From Psychrobacter aestuarii (GTDB taxonomy: Bacteria > Pseudomonadota > Gammaproteobacteria > Pseudomonadales > Moraxellaceae), in contig NZ_CAJGYT010000001.1 of assembly GCF_904846035.1 (NCBI RefSeq), positions 310,001-374,000 of the forward strand: DNA of 64,000 nucleotides, written 5' to 3'. A model generated the notes under the pieces. It ran no database searches. It was not told the DNA's origin and saw only the letters and a program-made list of their open reading frames with translations. A program made the translations under genes and the position numbers. Positions 37,816-50,714 of this stretch are shown here, piece by piece (the first letter of the stretch is position 1; the number at the start of each line of letters is the position of its first letter).

Positions 37816-38589
37816 CTACGAAGAATGATGACAGACAGGGCACGCGGGGTCAGGCTTATAGTTCATCATACGCTGCTGCATGCTGCGCCCATCCCATAGC
37901 AGCAGTTTGCCGCTTAATGGATTGTGTCCCAGCCCAAGATATTGCAGCGCGGTATTGGCTTGCAAATTGCCCATCACCGTGGTGGTACTCGCCAGCACGC
38001 CCGAATTGGCACAAGTGCGCGTGTCCTCATCATCGCTCGGCGCGCCGAACAAACAATGATAGCAGCCTGTTTGCTTGGCAGGCTCAAACAGACTCAGCTG
38101 CCCTGTCATGCCAATGGCGGAGGCGGAGAGCAGCGGAATCTTCAGCGCTAAGCTAATGCGGTTGATACTGTCACGCGTGGCAAAATTATCGGTGCAATCA
38201 AGCAGCAAATCAGGCAAGCCCGCACCGCTATCCAGCAAGTCTGCGGCATTGTCATCGCTTAAACGGTCTTTGATACCGACTGCCGCAATATAAGGGTTAA
38301 TCTCCGTTAGGCGCTCGGCAGCACGCATTGCCTTAGACTGACCAATATCTGCCGCCACAAACAACGTCTGCCGCTGCAAATTACTCGCCTCAATCATATC
38401 ATCATCAATCAAGGTGATGCGCCCAACCCCTGCCCGCGCCAGCGTCTCAGAGGCAGGACAGCCCAAACCGCCCGCACCGACGATGACGATATGCGCCGCT
38501 TTTAGGCGCAGCTGCGCGTCCATATCCCAGCCGTTTAATAAAATTTGCCGCGCATAGCGTAGCAGCTCATCGTCCGCCAGTTCTGTCAT
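37816..38589 (-). CDS. moeB: MoeB/ThiF-type adenylyltransferase
   Basis: A 257-residue E1-like enzyme. It shows the nucleotide site GAGGLGCPASETLARAGVG and DDDMIEASNLQRQTLF, a catalytic stretch near LLDCTDNFATRDSINR, and zinc cysteines in GCYHCLFGA and PACPVCHH. MoeB activates the C-terminal glycine of MoaD for molybdopterin synthesis; ThiF and HesA are close relatives and no moa or thi gene is adjacent. I chose ATG 38589 behind AAGG over ATG 38604. prmC lies just upstream, as is common for this pair. Confidence 0.88.
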   Translation of the reverse strand: MTELADDELLRYARQILLNGWDMDAQLRLKAAHIVIVGAGGLGCPASETLARAGVGRITLIDDDMIEASNLQRQTLFVAADIGQSKAMRAAERLTEINPYIAAVGIKDRLSDDNAADLLDSGAGLPDLLLDCTDNFATRDSINRISLALKIPLLSASAIGMTGQLSLFEPAKQTGCYHCLFGAPSDDEDTRTCANSGVLASTTTVMGNLQANTALQYLGLGHNPLSGKLLLWDGRSMQQRMMNYKPDPACPVCHHSS

Positions 38590-38657
38590 AGTCGTGCCTT
38601 GCATTGATATCTTGTTATGTATTCTGCGTGCGGCTGCGCGTCTGTCTTATGTATATT

Positions 38658-39527
38658 TTATACCGTTACATACTGACCCATGGTGACGCGGTCGCGCCCG
38701 CCATAGTCTTGCACGGTATGCACGTCGTTAAACCCCCACGCACGCATCAAGTCAGCGACCGCTACCCCTTGGTCATAGCCGTGCTCAATCGCCAGCAGAC
38801 CGCCTGTTTGCAGATGCTGTGGCGCATGAGCAACGATATGCTCAATATCTGCCAAACCATGATTGGGCGCACTCAGCGCGCTGATAGGTTCAGCAATCAA
38901 CTGCGCCAAGTGCGCGTCCGCCTCGTCGATATACGGCGGATTGGACACAATCACCTCAAAGCGCGCATCAGTGTCATCGAGCGCGTCGTACCAGCTGCCT
39001 TGTGCAAAAGTCACATTAGTGACTTTATTTAATGCGGCATTTTGCTTAGCGACCGCGAGCGCCCCTGTTGACATATCGACTGCTGTGACTTGCCAGCGGT
39101 TGCCCTGCGCTTGTTGTAGCTCATAGGCAAGGCTGATAGCGATACAGCCTGAGCCTGTGCCCAAATCCAACAGACGTGGCGCAGCATTTGCCGTTGGGTT
39201 TGCCGCCATCCACGCCAATACTTGCTCGACCAGCACTTCGGTATCTGGACGCGGAATCAGCGTGTGTTCATTGACCTGAAAATCAAGCGACCAAAACGCT
39301 TGCGTGCCTGTTAAATACGCAAGCGGCGTACCTGCCTGTATCTGCACCACGCCCTTATCAAAGCGCGCCTGCTCGTCATGATTTAGCACATAATTATCAT
39401 TGGTAATCAAAAACAGCGGCGCTTGTCCTAAGACGTAGAGCAGCCAATCGGTCATCCAAAAGCTTGGGACATGATACGTCTCTGCCCATGTTACGCTTTG
39501 GCGTTTGATGTCTCTGACGCTGCTCAT
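38658..39527 (-). CDS. prmC: Release factor glutamine methyltransferase PrmC
   Basis: A 289-residue SAM-dependent enzyme. It methylates the GGQ glutamine of RF1 and RF2. The NPPY motif is in VSNPPYIDEADAHLAQLIAEP; the SAM site is LLDLGTGSGCIAISLAYE; the N-terminal helical domain has PLAYLTGTQAFWSLDFQV and LIPRPDTEVLVE. Length and motifs are complete. Confidence 0.95.
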   Translation of the reverse strand: MSSVRDIKRQSVTWAETYHVPSFWMTDWLLYVLGQAPLFLITNDNYVLNHDEQARFDKGVVQIQAGTPLAYLTGTQAFWSLDFQVNEHTLIPRPDTEVLVEQVLAWMAANPTANAAPRLLDLGTGSGCIAISLAYELQQAQGNRWQVTAVDMSTGALAVAKQNAALNKVTNVTFAQGSWYDALDDTDARFEVIVSNPPYIDEADAHLAQLIAEPISALSAPNHGLADIEHIVAHAPQHLQTGGLLAIEHGYDQGVAVADLMRAWGFNDVHTVQDYGGRDRVTMGQYVTV

Positions 39528-39604
39528 GTCTGGTTCGTATCCTTATCAAAACATTTAGCGCGCTGGTCTTTGTTACGCAGCGCTACTTTATTACCCATCT
39601 TCAC

Positions 39605-41215
39605 TTACTCGCCAGCGCGGGGCGGCTCGTCGGTGCGGCTCATATTGGGATTGCTCGCAATCTCCGCCACGTCGTCATTTTCACCAATCACGATGTGTTT
39701 ATCGACCAAATAAATCAATAACAGCACAGGAATACCAATCGCAAAGGTAAAGATAAAGAAGAACGGATAGCCCATATTGTCCACGATTGAGCCTGAGTAG
39801 CCGCCAAATACTTTGGGGAATAAAGTCATCAAGGATGAAAAAATCGCATACTGTACGGCAGTAAAGCGGATGGAGGTCAATGCCGATAAAAACGCGATAA
39901 AGACCGCGCTCGCAAGCCCTGCTGCAAGGTTATCAAACACCACCGCAAGGTACATATAAGACAGGCTACCAGGATGATACGTCAGCAGCACGAACAATAA
40001 GTTGGTCACACAAGCAAGGATAGCACCGACCATCATCGCCTGCATGATACGCAACCGCTGCGCCAGCAAGCCGCCCAAAAAGCCGCCTGCAATCACCATG
40101 ATCACGCCGAACAGCTTCACCGCATTGGCGATATCGACTTTGCTAAAGCCCATGTCTTGATAAAAGACGTTCGAAATCACGCCCGCCACGATGTCTGAAA
40201 CACGATACAGACCAATCAGCGCCAGAAGCAACAGGGCTTTTTTGCCATAGCGGCGGAAAAAGTCCGCAATCGGCGCGACCCACGTCGCCACCGCCACTTC
40301 TCGTTGTACCACACCAATCATGACCGACGCATAGCCCACCGCGATACCTACCGCGAGGCTGACGAACAGATGCACCGTCTCAAGCCCAAAGGCGAGCAAG
40401 ACGCCGTCGGTTTCAGGCAACAGCTTGCCAAAGTTAATAAAGGTAAACACAAAAGCAGTCACCGCCAGCACAAACACCGCGACCAAACGCCCATAGTCGC
40501 TGGGTTTGCGCTCGATACGCACTTGCGTACTGATCGGCTCACGGATGCACAGGGTCGTGACCACGCCCGCGCCCATAATCGCCGCCATAATATAATAGGT
40601 ATTGCGCCATGCCGCGTAGCTGTAGCTGGCTTCGGTCGAGCCAAAGCCCGCCGCCAAATACAGCGCGCCCGCCCCCGCGACAATCATACCGATACGGTAG
40701 CCTGCGCTATAGACCGCTGAGAGCACCGTTTGCAGCTCTACAGGCGCAAGCTCAATACGGTAGGCATCAATCACGATATCTTGGGTGGCAGACGAAAACC
40801 CAAGCAGCACCGCACCTGCCGCCATATAGGTCAGCGCATCAGCATTGATGGGATCAATACTCGCCATAATGACAATCGCTGCCATAATCAGCAGCTGCGC
40901 GACCAAGAGCCAAGCGCGGCGACGCCCAAGCAGACGCGTCAAAATAGGCACAGGCACGGCGTCAATCAAAGGTGCCCAAATAAATTTAAACGAATAGCCG
41001 AGCGCTGCCCAACTGAACAAGGTGACGACGCTACGCTCAATCCCCGCCTCACGCAGCCACAATGACAAGCTGGAAAAAATCAGCAAAATCGGAATGCCCG
41101 CAAAAAAGCCCAACAGCAGCATAATAATCGAACGGCGATCGGCATACGCCGCGAACGCTTCGCCCCATGATTTTTTTGGGGTGTCTTTAGACAAAGTGGG
41201 TGGTGTGGCAGACAT
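39605..41215 (-). CDS. ampG: AmpG-like muropeptide permease
   Basis: A 536-residue major facilitator protein with about fourteen hydrophobic stretches, the size of AmpG rather than ordinary MFS carriers. It opens with RSIIMLLLGFFAGIPILLIFSSLSLWLREAGIERSVVTLFSWAALGYSFKFIWAPLID, the AmpG N-terminal signature. AmpG imports GlcNAc-anhydroMurNAc peptides for cell-wall recycling. It lies upstream of prmC on the same strand with a 77-bp gap. Confidence 0.88.
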   Translation of the reverse strand: MSATPPTLSKDTPKKSWGEAFAAYADRRSIIMLLLGFFAGIPILLIFSSLSLWLREAGIERSVVTLFSWAALGYSFKFIWAPLIDAVPVPILTRLLGRRRAWLLVAQLLIMAAIVIMASIDPINADALTYMAAGAVLLGFSSATQDIVIDAYRIELAPVELQTVLSAVYSAGYRIGMIVAGAGALYLAAGFGSTEASYSYAAWRNTYYIMAAIMGAGVVTTLCIREPISTQVRIERKPSDYGRLVAVFVLAVTAFVFTFINFGKLLPETDGVLLAFGLETVHLFVSLAVGIAVGYASVMIGVVQREVAVATWVAPIADFFRRYGKKALLLLALIGLYRVSDIVAGVISNVFYQDMGFSKVDIANAVKLFGVIMVIAGGFLGGLLAQRLRIMQAMMVGAILACVTNLLFVLLTYHPGSLSYMYLAVVFDNLAAGLASAVFIAFLSALTSIRFTAVQYAIFSSLMTLFPKVFGGYSGSIVDNMGYPFFFIFTFAIGIPVLLLIYLVDKHIVIGENDDVAEIASNPNMSRTDEPPRAGE

Positions 41216-44044
<2,829 letters not shown>

Positions 44045-44420
44045 GCGTATGTAGCTTCATTTTCTTTTGCTTTGCATCTTTATTTCATTGTTAAAGCAGT
44101 AGCGCCATTATCGTTGATACGGTAATGGCGTTTTTGTGCGTCTTTTTTTTAAAAAATCTCACGATCAGCCCTTGTTAAAAGCCACATATATGCTATCGTC
44201 ATATACTTATTCTAAATAAATATAAATAAATCAGTATTTAGTATATGCAAGAATAAGAGCGCTATTTTACACTGTGCGCTTATAACGCTTGTTAGCAGAC
44301 CTGTTAGAAACATGCGCGTCATTGATAAGATACCAACGCAGCAAAGGGTTTGTTAAAGAGGTACACACAGCGCCATGGCACGCTACTGGCATGGCGACTT
44401 TATTATATTAGGACAGCATT
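44045..44420. other. Intergenic region between katG and the CysB-type gene
   Basis: 376 bp. It contains the katG terminator (44103-44135) and then AT-rich sequence leading to the regulator gene. No further gene seen. Confidence 0.5.
44103..44135 (+). terminator. Intrinsic terminator after katG
   Basis: CGCCATTATCG and CGGTAATGGCG pair (one G-U) around TTGATA, followed by TTTTT. Confidence 0.85.
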
Positions 44421-45350
44421 ATGGCAATCGATGTGGTCGTCAATCAAAGACACCTACAAATCCAGCTTAAACAGTTAGAAACCGTCTGGCACACGGTGGT
44501 TAATGGCTACAACCTTAGCCAAGCTGCGACCGTCCTGCATACCAGTCAGTCGAGCCTATCCAAGCACATTGCTGCCTTAGAAAACCAGCTCAAAACCGAA
44601 GTCTTTGTCCGTCAAGGCAAGCGCCTCACGGGGCTAACGCCGATGGGTACGGCATTGATGCCGCATATTGAGTCTATCTTTGCTGAAATTCGTACCATTG
44701 AAAATCTCAGCCTTGATTTTAATAATCCCAACACGGGCACGCTGACTATCGCCACCACGCACACCCAAGCGCGCTATGTGCTGCCGCAAGTGGTCAAGGC
44801 GTTTAAGGCGCGCTTTCCTAAAGTGAATCTGATTTTGCAACAAGCCGACCCTGAGACCATCGCCCAAATGGTGATTCGCGGGCAGGCAGATATTGGCATC
44901 GCCACCGAGTCGCTGCTGCACAACAGCTATTTGCGCTGCTATCGTTATTATGACTGGTCACATCGCATTATTGTACCGAACGACCATGAGCTGGCTGGTA
45001 TGGAAAGCATTGACTTGCCGACGCTCGCCAGCTACCCCATCGTCACCTATCATGGCGGCTACACAGGGCGCGGCGCGATTGACAAGACCTTTACCGCCGC
45101 TGGTCTTGAGCCTGATATCGTCCTTGCCGCACTCGATGCGGACGTGATTAGCACTTATGTGGGTTTGGGTCTTGGTATTGGCATCATCGCCGAGATGGCG
45201 TTTGAGCCCAGCCATTATCAGAACCTCACCGCCATTCCTGTGGATCACTTTGGACGCTTTACCAGCTGGATGGCAGTGCGCGATGATGCGGAGATTCGTC
45301 AGTACGGACGCGCATTTATGGAATTATGCCAGCAACAATTCGCAAATTAA
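44421..45350 (+). CDS. CysB-family LysR-type regulator
   Basis: A 309-residue LysR protein. The N-terminal helix-turn-helix is NLSQAATVLHTSQSSLSKHIAALENQL. The effector domain has TTHTQARYVLPQVVKAFKARFP and later YPIVTYHGGYTGRGAIDKTFTAAGL and DADVISTYVGLGLGIGII, all closely like CysB and Cbl. CysB proteins sense acetylserine or sulfate and control sulfur assimilation. No cys gene is adjacent, so whether this is CysB itself or a paralogue is open. Confidence 0.9.
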   Translation: MAIDVVVNQRHLQIQLKQLETVWHTVVNGYNLSQAATVLHTSQSSLSKHIAALENQLKTEVFVRQGKRLTGLTPMGTALMPHIESIFAEIRTIENLSLDFNNPNTGTLTIATTHTQARYVLPQVVKAFKARFPKVNLILQQADPETIAQMVIRGQADIGIATESLLHNSYLRCYRYYDWSHRIIVPNDHELAGMESIDLPTLASYPIVTYHGGYTGRGAIDKTFTAAGLEPDIVLAALDADVISTYVGLGLGIGIIAEMAFEPSHYQNLTAIPVDHFGRFTSWMAVRDDAEIRQYGRAFMELCQQQFAN

Positions 45351-45654
45351 TTTCATATCAAAATACGCTTCTTATATTACTGATTTATCGCATAAAAATG
45401 CCAATACGTACCGTATATCCTGCGGTGCGTTTGTTTGCATTCGGTTTACTTAGCTTTACCCCTTTCCTGCATAAATGATAATATTACGCATTAGCCTTAG
45501 CTAAATCTTACTTTGTTTATTGTTTATGTGTGCTGATTGTAGGATGGTCTCATGCTAAGCTGTGTTGATGGCTGATTGATGTTGTCTGTTGTTTAGTAGT
45601 GATCGTCTGTTTAGTACCCACCCAATAGTGTTATCTGAATAGGTGGTACCATTC
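45351..45654. other. Intergenic region before gcd
   Basis: 304 bp, no gene seen. ACGTACCG (45406-45413) and CGGTGCGT (45423-45430) form a weak hairpin followed by TTGTTTG that may end the CysB-type transcript. AGGTGG (45641-45646) is the gcd ribosome site. Confidence 0.45.
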
Positions 45655-48207
45655 ATGGAAAAAATAGTTGCCGTTGTTATGGCAATTTTCGCAGCGCCGT
45701 TATTGATCGGCGGCGCTTATCTGCTCTCCCTCGGGGGCAGTCCCTATTATGTCGTGGCAGGCATCATGATGCTTGGCGCGGCTTTTTTATTGTTCAAACG
45801 CCATTGGAGCGCTTACGGGCTGTATGCGCTGTTCTTGGTCGTTACTGTCGCTTGGGCACTTTGGGAATCGGGCTTTTATTGGTGGGCGCTGGCAACACGC
45901 GTTGGCTTCCCATTAATTTTTGGTCTGGTCATGCTGTTGCCTTGGGTGTTTCGCAAGATGCACGGCGGCAAACTCTCTGAAAGCACCACAACGACGGCAA
46001 CGCAGCCGCGTGGCAAAAACCCTTTGTATTACTGGGGTCTGTTGGCCACCGTCGTGGTCGGTGGACTGCTGTCCTTTGGCAGTATCGCTAACAATGCCAC
46101 GGACAAACTGGGTCAGTTAGATTTAGGCGCGACCGATGCCGCCAATGATGACGGCTTAAATCTAGGTGACCCCCTATCGACTGGACAAGACACGCCTGAT
46201 GGAGAATGGAGCGCCTACGGACGCACCGACTACGGTCAGCGTTATTCACCTCTTGACCAAATCAATACCGACAACGTCAAAGACCTAGAGCTTGCTTGGC
46301 AAATCCAAACAGGCGACGTCAAAGGTCCAAACGATGTGGGCGAAACCACGTATCAGGCAACGCCACTTAAAGTGGGTAACGCCTTATTCATGTGTACGCC
46401 GCACAACTGGGCATTGGCACTCGATGCCGATACTGGCGAGCAGCTGTGGAAGTTTGACCCCAAGGTCGGCGAAAACTTGCAGCGCCAGCACCAGACCTGC
46501 CGAGGTGTGTCATATTATGCAGGTCAAGGCAATGCGCCAACGACGGACATTACCCGTGTCAGTGCTACAGCTGACAATACTGCCACCGCTACTGCTGCAA
46601 CCAGCACCACAGCTGCAAACCGCAATGCAGCGGGTACAAACTTGGTGGTAGAAAAAATCGAAGGCAATACCTTTGAAAGCGACAGCATGCAGTGTGATGC
46701 CAAGATATTCATTCCATCATCAGATGCCAAGCTCTACGCGCTCGACCCAAAAACGGGCAAGCGCTGCGCAGAGTTTGGTGAAGATGGTGCGCTTGACCTT
46801 ATGCACAACATGCCGTTTAAACAAGAGGGTTACTACTACTCTACGTCGCCACCAATCGTTGCAGGCGGCGTGATTATTGTCGCGGGCGCGGTCAATGACA
46901 ACTATGATATCAACTCACCCTCTGGTGTCATCCGTGCGTATGATGTCAACACAGGCGAGCTAAAATGGAACTGGGATTCAGGTGCGCCTGAAGATACCGC
47001 GCCACTCGATGTCAATGACCCAACGCAAACCTATCGCACCAGCTCGCCCAACTCATGGTCGATTGCCAGTGCCGATGAAGAATTGGGACTTGCGTACTTC
47101 CCAATGGGCAACCGCGTACCTGACCAGCTTGGTAGCTACCGCACGCCCGCAGAAGAGAAGTACTCAACCTCTGTGGTCGCACTGGACTTAAAAACAGGGC
47201 AAGCGCGCTGGGTACAGCAGTTCGTACACCATGATTTGTGGGATATGGACACGCCAGCACAGCCAACACTGCTGGATCTAGATACCAAAGATGGCAAGCA
47301 GCCTGCATTGGTTGTACCAACCAAGCAGGGCGATGTGTACGTGCTTAACCGCGCAACAGGCGAGCCGATTGTACCGATTAAAGAGCGTCCAGCGCCACAA
47401 GGTCACTTGGTCGCAGGCGAACATGCAGCACCAATGCAGCCGTATTCTGGACTCAGCTTTACCCCTGATGATTTGACTGAAAAAGACATGTGGGGCGCAA
47501 GCTTGATTGACCAAATGATGTGCCGTATTGAGTTCAATAAGCTCAACTACGATGGTCGCTACACGCCACCATCAACCAATGGCACACTGGTCTATCCTGG
47601 TAACTTTGGTACCTTTAACTGGGGTAGCCTTGCGGTCGACCCTGAGCATGGCGTGATGTTCGGTATGCCCACCTACTTGGCGTTTACCTCTAAGCTGATT
47701 CCTAAAGACAGCCTAGGCGATACCGAAACCAACAAAGGCGAGCATGGCGTGAATGCCAATGAAGGCGCGGAATATGCGGTCGAGATGGGTCCATTCTTAT
47801 CGCCACTTGGCGTACCTTGCCAGCAGCCACCATGGGGCACAGTTGCAGGTGCTGACCTTGCTACAGGTGATATCGCCTACCAACGCAAAAACGGTACCGT
47901 ACAAGACTTGTCACCGCTTCCGCTCAAGTTTGAGCTGGGTGTGCCAGGTATTGGCGGTCCAATCATCACCAAAGGTGGCGTAGCGTTCTTATCGGCAGCG
48001 ACCGAAAACAACTTCCGCGCTTATGACCTAAAAAATGGTGATGTGCTGTGGAATGTACGTATCCCTGCAGGCGGACAAGCCACGCCAATGACCTACCTCA
48101 ACTCAAAAGGTGAGCAGATGGTCGTATTGGTTGCCGGCGGTCACGGCTCAGTCGGCACGAAGATTGGTGATTACGTGGTTGCATACAAGCTTAAAAACCA
48201 GCAGTAA
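45655..48207 (+). CDS. gcd: Membrane-bound PQQ glucose dehydrogenase
   Basis: An 850-residue quinoprotein. The N-terminal 120 residues hold about five membrane helices; the rest is an eight-bladed PQQ propeller in the periplasm (DGEWSAYGRTDYGQRYSPLDQI, LAWQIQTGDV, TPHNWALALDADTGEQLW, FVHHDLWDMDTPAQPTL). It oxidises glucose and other aldoses to lactones and passes electrons to ubiquinone. I took ATG 45655 behind AGGTGG; GTG 45643 is also in frame. An Ala/Thr-rich insert (about residues 295-340) lies inside the propeller. No pqq genes are in the window. Confidence 0.94.
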   Translation: MEKIVAVVMAIFAAPLLIGGAYLLSLGGSPYYVVAGIMMLGAAFLLFKRHWSAYGLYALFLVVTVAWALWESGFYWWALATRVGFPLIFGLVMLLPWVFRKMHGGKLSESTTTTATQPRGKNPLYYWGLLATVVVGGLLSFGSIANNATDKLGQLDLGATDAANDDGLNLGDPLSTGQDTPDGEWSAYGRTDYGQRYSPLDQINTDNVKDLELAWQIQTGDVKGPNDVGETTYQATPLKVGNALFMCTPHNWALALDADTGEQLWKFDPKVGENLQRQHQTCRGVSYYAGQGNAPTTDITRVSATADNTATATAATSTTAANRNAAGTNLVVEKIEGNTFESDSMQCDAKIFIPSSDAKLYALDPKTGKRCAEFGEDGALDLMHNMPFKQEGYYYSTSPPIVAGGVIIVAGAVNDNYDINSPSGVIRAYDVNTGELKWNWDSGAPEDTAPLDVNDPTQTYRTSSPNSWSIASADEELGLAYFPMGNRVPDQLGSYRTPAEEKYSTSVVALDLKTGQARWVQQFVHHDLWDMDTPAQPTLLDLDTKDGKQPALVVPTKQGDVYVLNRATGEPIVPIKERPAPQGHLVAGEHAAPMQPYSGLSFTPDDLTEKDMWGASLIDQMMCRIEFNKLNYDGRYTPPSTNGTLVYPGNFGTFNWGSLAVDPEHGVMFGMPTYLAFTSKLIPKDSLGDTETNKGEHGVNANEGAEYAVEMGPFLSPLGVPCQQPPWGTVAGADLATGDIAYQRKNGTVQDLSPLPLKFELGVPGIGGPIITKGGVAFLSAATENNFRAYDLKNGDVLWNVRIPAGGQATPMTYLNSKGEQMVVLVAGGHGSVGTKIGDYVVAYKLKNQQ

Positions 48208-48270
48208 CCAGCTGCCAAGCGCTGTGCATCACTAACAGCGTTTGGCAACCTACTCATAGACGTGATACTA

Positions 48271-48305
48271 AAAAAGCAGATGACCGAGCGCATCTGCTTT
48301 TTTTT
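48271..48305 (+). terminator. Intrinsic terminator after gcd
   Basis: AAAAAGCAGATG and CATCTGCTTTTT form a 12-bp stem around ACCGAGCG, ending in a long T run. Confidence 0.9.
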
Positions 48306-48457
48306 ATGCGCGGAATCTTCTTAATATTCATCAATGTGGCGGCGATACATGGTGATTGATAATAAAGTTACTGAGTAGTCACTGGCACGTGGCTTGAAAC
48401 TGCCGGCATGCAGGGTCATATCTATAGCCAATAATCATACAAACGATTGGATAATTT

Positions 48458-49459
48458 ATGACAAACACCATTCCTTTATCATTTTTGGACCTCGCGCCCG
48501 TTCCTGAAGGCAGCAGCACCGCTGAAGGCATCGCACAGACCGTTGCCGCTGCCAAACAAGCCGAAGCTGTGGGTTTAAACCGCTATTGGCTCGCGGAGCA
48601 TCACAACATGCCTGGGATTGCCAGTGCAGCAACGGCGGTGCTGCTCTCACACATTGGCGCACAGACTGAGCGCATCCGTATTGGCTCAGGTGGCGTGATG
48701 CTGCCAAACCATGCGCCACTGGTGGTCGCTGAACAGTTCGGCACTTTGCAAGCGCTGTATGGCGACCGTATTGATTTGGGTTTAGGGCGCGCGCCAGGTA
48801 CTGATAGCGCGACGTTTCAGGCACTGCGCCGTCAGCATAAAGACGCTGAGCGCTTCCCGCAGGACGTGCAGGAGCTGTTACACTATCTCAACGACGATGG
48901 CACGCGTGGGCACGTGCACGCCTATCCAGGTACCGATTCTAAAATCCCTGTCTGGATACTTGGCTCGTCTTTATTTGGCGCAACCCTAGCCGCGCATCTT
49001 GGCTTGCCGTACGCCTTTGCCTCGCACTTTGCCCCTGATATGCTGACGCACGCCATTCAGACCTATCGCGAGCAGTTTCAGCCATCTGCCTACTTAGACA
49101 AGCCCTATGTGATGATTGCCGCCAACCTGCTCTTAGCAGATGATGACGATAGCGCGCACTATCACTTTACCTCCGCACAGCAGAGCTTTGTACGTTTGCG
49201 CCGTGGCGAGACAGGGCAAATTCCGCGCCCGACCAACGACATGAGCGCTATTTGGAGCGATGCTGAGCGTATGATGGTGGAACGTGCGCTGTCTGTGTCA
49301 TTTATCGGCAGTCCTGAGACAGTACGTCCCAAATTAGAAGCGTTCATCAATACCCATCAGCCTGATGAGCTAATTGTGACGGCAAACGTACATGACCAAG
49401 CCGCTCGTCTGCGCTCCTTGGCACTCGTACCTCAGTTAAATTTGTTTACTTTACAATAG
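48458..49459 (+). CDS. Luciferase-like flavin monooxygenase
   Basis: A 333-residue LLM-class protein. Family marks are [19 protein letters not shown] at the start, [59 protein letters not shown], and [16 protein letters not shown]. It resembles the YhbW group of uncharacterised FMN-linked alkanal monooxygenases. It should use reduced flavin and oxygen; the substrate is unknown. It is a single gene, perhaps co-transcribed with the small membrane protein gene that follows. Confidence 0.9.
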   Translation: MTNTIPLSFLDLAPVPEGSSTAEGIAQTVAAAKQAEAVGLNRYWLAEHHNMPGIASAATAVLLSHIGAQTERIRIGSGGVMLPNHAPLVVAEQFGTLQALYGDRIDLGLGRAPGTDSATFQALRRQHKDAERFPQDVQELLHYLNDDGTRGHVHAYPGTDSKIPVWILGSSLFGATLAAHLGLPYAFASHFAPDMLTHAIQTYREQFQPSAYLDKPYVMIAANLLLADDDDSAHYHFTSAQQSFVRLRRGETGQIPRPTNDMSAIWSDAERMMVERALSVSFIGSPETVRPKLEAFINTHQPDELIVTANVHDQAARLRSLALVPQLNLFTLQ

Positions 49460-49507
49460 CGGGGTCGGCTTGCATAATAATAAAAAAACAACGATAGGAT
49501 AATAATT

Positions 49508-49648
49508 ATGGAAGCCTCCCCTTTTATTGGTTCGACCATCTTCTTTTATATTTTAGCTGTTCTTGTGGTCATGATTATCGGTGGCTATTTGACTTATAAA
49601 AGTGGTCAACGTAAAAAAATACAGCAAGACAAAGAAGACGGCTTATAA
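49508..49648 (+). CDS. 46-residue single-helix membrane protein
   Basis: A small gene with AGGA before its ATG. After MEASPFIGST there is one hydrophobic helix (IFFYILAVLVVMIIGGYLTY), then a charged tail KSGQRKKIQQDKEDGL. The positive residues right after the helix suggest an outside N terminus and an inside C terminus. It is 48 bp after the monooxygenase gene and is followed by a strong terminator, so it looks like a real short gene. I do not recognise its family. Confidence 0.7.
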   Translation: MEASPFIGSTIFFYILAVLVVMIIGGYLTYKSGQRKKIQQDKEDGL

Positions 49649-49668
49649 AATTAAGAAGCCTAGTACAT

Positions 49669-49705
49669 AAAAAGCCCATGCTTTATTAAAAGCGTGGGCT
49701 TTTTT
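49669..49705 (+). terminator. Intrinsic terminator after the small membrane protein
   Basis: AAGCCCATGCTTT and AAAGCGTGGGCTT pair around a short AT loop and end in TTTT; flanking A runs may make it bidirectional for the convergent AEC gene. Confidence 0.85.
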
Positions 49706-49754
49706 ATTAATGAAAAAAGTAAATTTAGATTAAACCATAACAATCAGACTCTAT

Positions 49755-50714
49755 TTATATTAAGCCCATTGAGCGCAATATCGCCGCACCAATCGCCATA
49801 CCAAATAACGAAAAGATAGTCGTAAACGCCAAGATATTGGCTGCCAACACCTCATTGCCGCCCATTGCTTTTGCCATCACATAACTGGCAGCCGCAGCAG
49901 GTGATGCCACCATCAAGAACAACACGCCCAGATGCACCCCACTTAACCCAAACAATAAGCCGATAGCAATCGCCACCAAAGGCGCAATGACAATGCGACC
50001 GATGCTCGACTGCATGGACACGCCTGATAAATGCAGCATGGATTTGACATTGATGCTCGCACCCGCACAAATCAGGGCAAGCGGTAACGCCACGCCCGCC
50101 AGCAAGTCGCCTGTGGTATGAATCACGCCGCTAATCGGCGGTAATGGCAATGCCTTATACACAAACGCGGATACCAATGCGATAATCAATGGGTTGGTAA
50201 AGATTTTTTTGATGACCATAGTGCTGCGGCTGACCCATGTGTCCTCAGCACTTTTAGAGACGCGGCTTAGCGTAATCACCGCCAAGATATTAAACAGTAT
50301 CGTCACCACACCCATATACACCGCGCCGATACTGAGTCCTGTCGAACCATAGGCATTGTCAATGGTTGCCAGCCCAATAATCGCCATGTTGCTACGGAAC
50401 ACGCCTTGGACGAATACCCCTTGATCCGCAGGGTCACGTATAAAGCGCTTGGCATACAGCTCGCCACCAAAAAACAGCAGCATGGTTACCAGCACCCCTG
50501 CAGCAATCAAGGTCAGCTGTTTGCCATAATCCACCTCGCTGTCCACCACGCTAAAGAACAGCAAACACGGCAAGCAGTAAGTGAAGACAAAGTTGGACGC
50601 TTGGTCAATAAAGGTGGGACCGACCTCGCCTTTTTTTTGCATAAACACCCCAAGCGCCATCAAAAACAGGTTGGGAAAAACAATGGTTATGGCAAAAATA
50701 ATGGCTTCAGTCAT
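49755..50714 (-). CDS. AEC-family transporter
   Basis: A 319-residue protein with about ten hydrophobic helices in two halves. ITIVFPNLFLMALGVFMQKKG at the start, CLPCLLFFSVV and the internal break before VIHTTGDLLAGVALPLALICAGASI are features of the auxin efflux carrier/malonate family. Bacterial members carry organic acids such as malate or malonate. The substrate cannot be told. Confidence 0.88.
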   Translation of the reverse strand: MTEAIIFAITIVFPNLFLMALGVFMQKKGEVGPTFIDQASNFVFTYCLPCLLFFSVVDSEVDYGKQLTLIAAGVLVTMLLFFGGELYAKRFIRDPADQGVFVQGVFRSNMAIIGLATIDNAYGSTGLSIGAVYMGVVTILFNILAVITLSRVSKSAEDTWVSRSTMVIKKIFTNPLIIALVSAFVYKALPLPPISGVIHTTGDLLAGVALPLALICAGASINVKSMLHLSGVSMQSSIGRIVIAPLVAIAIGLLFGLSGVHLGVLFLMVASPAAAASYVMAKAMGGNEVLAANILAFTTIFSLFGMAIGAAILRSMGLI

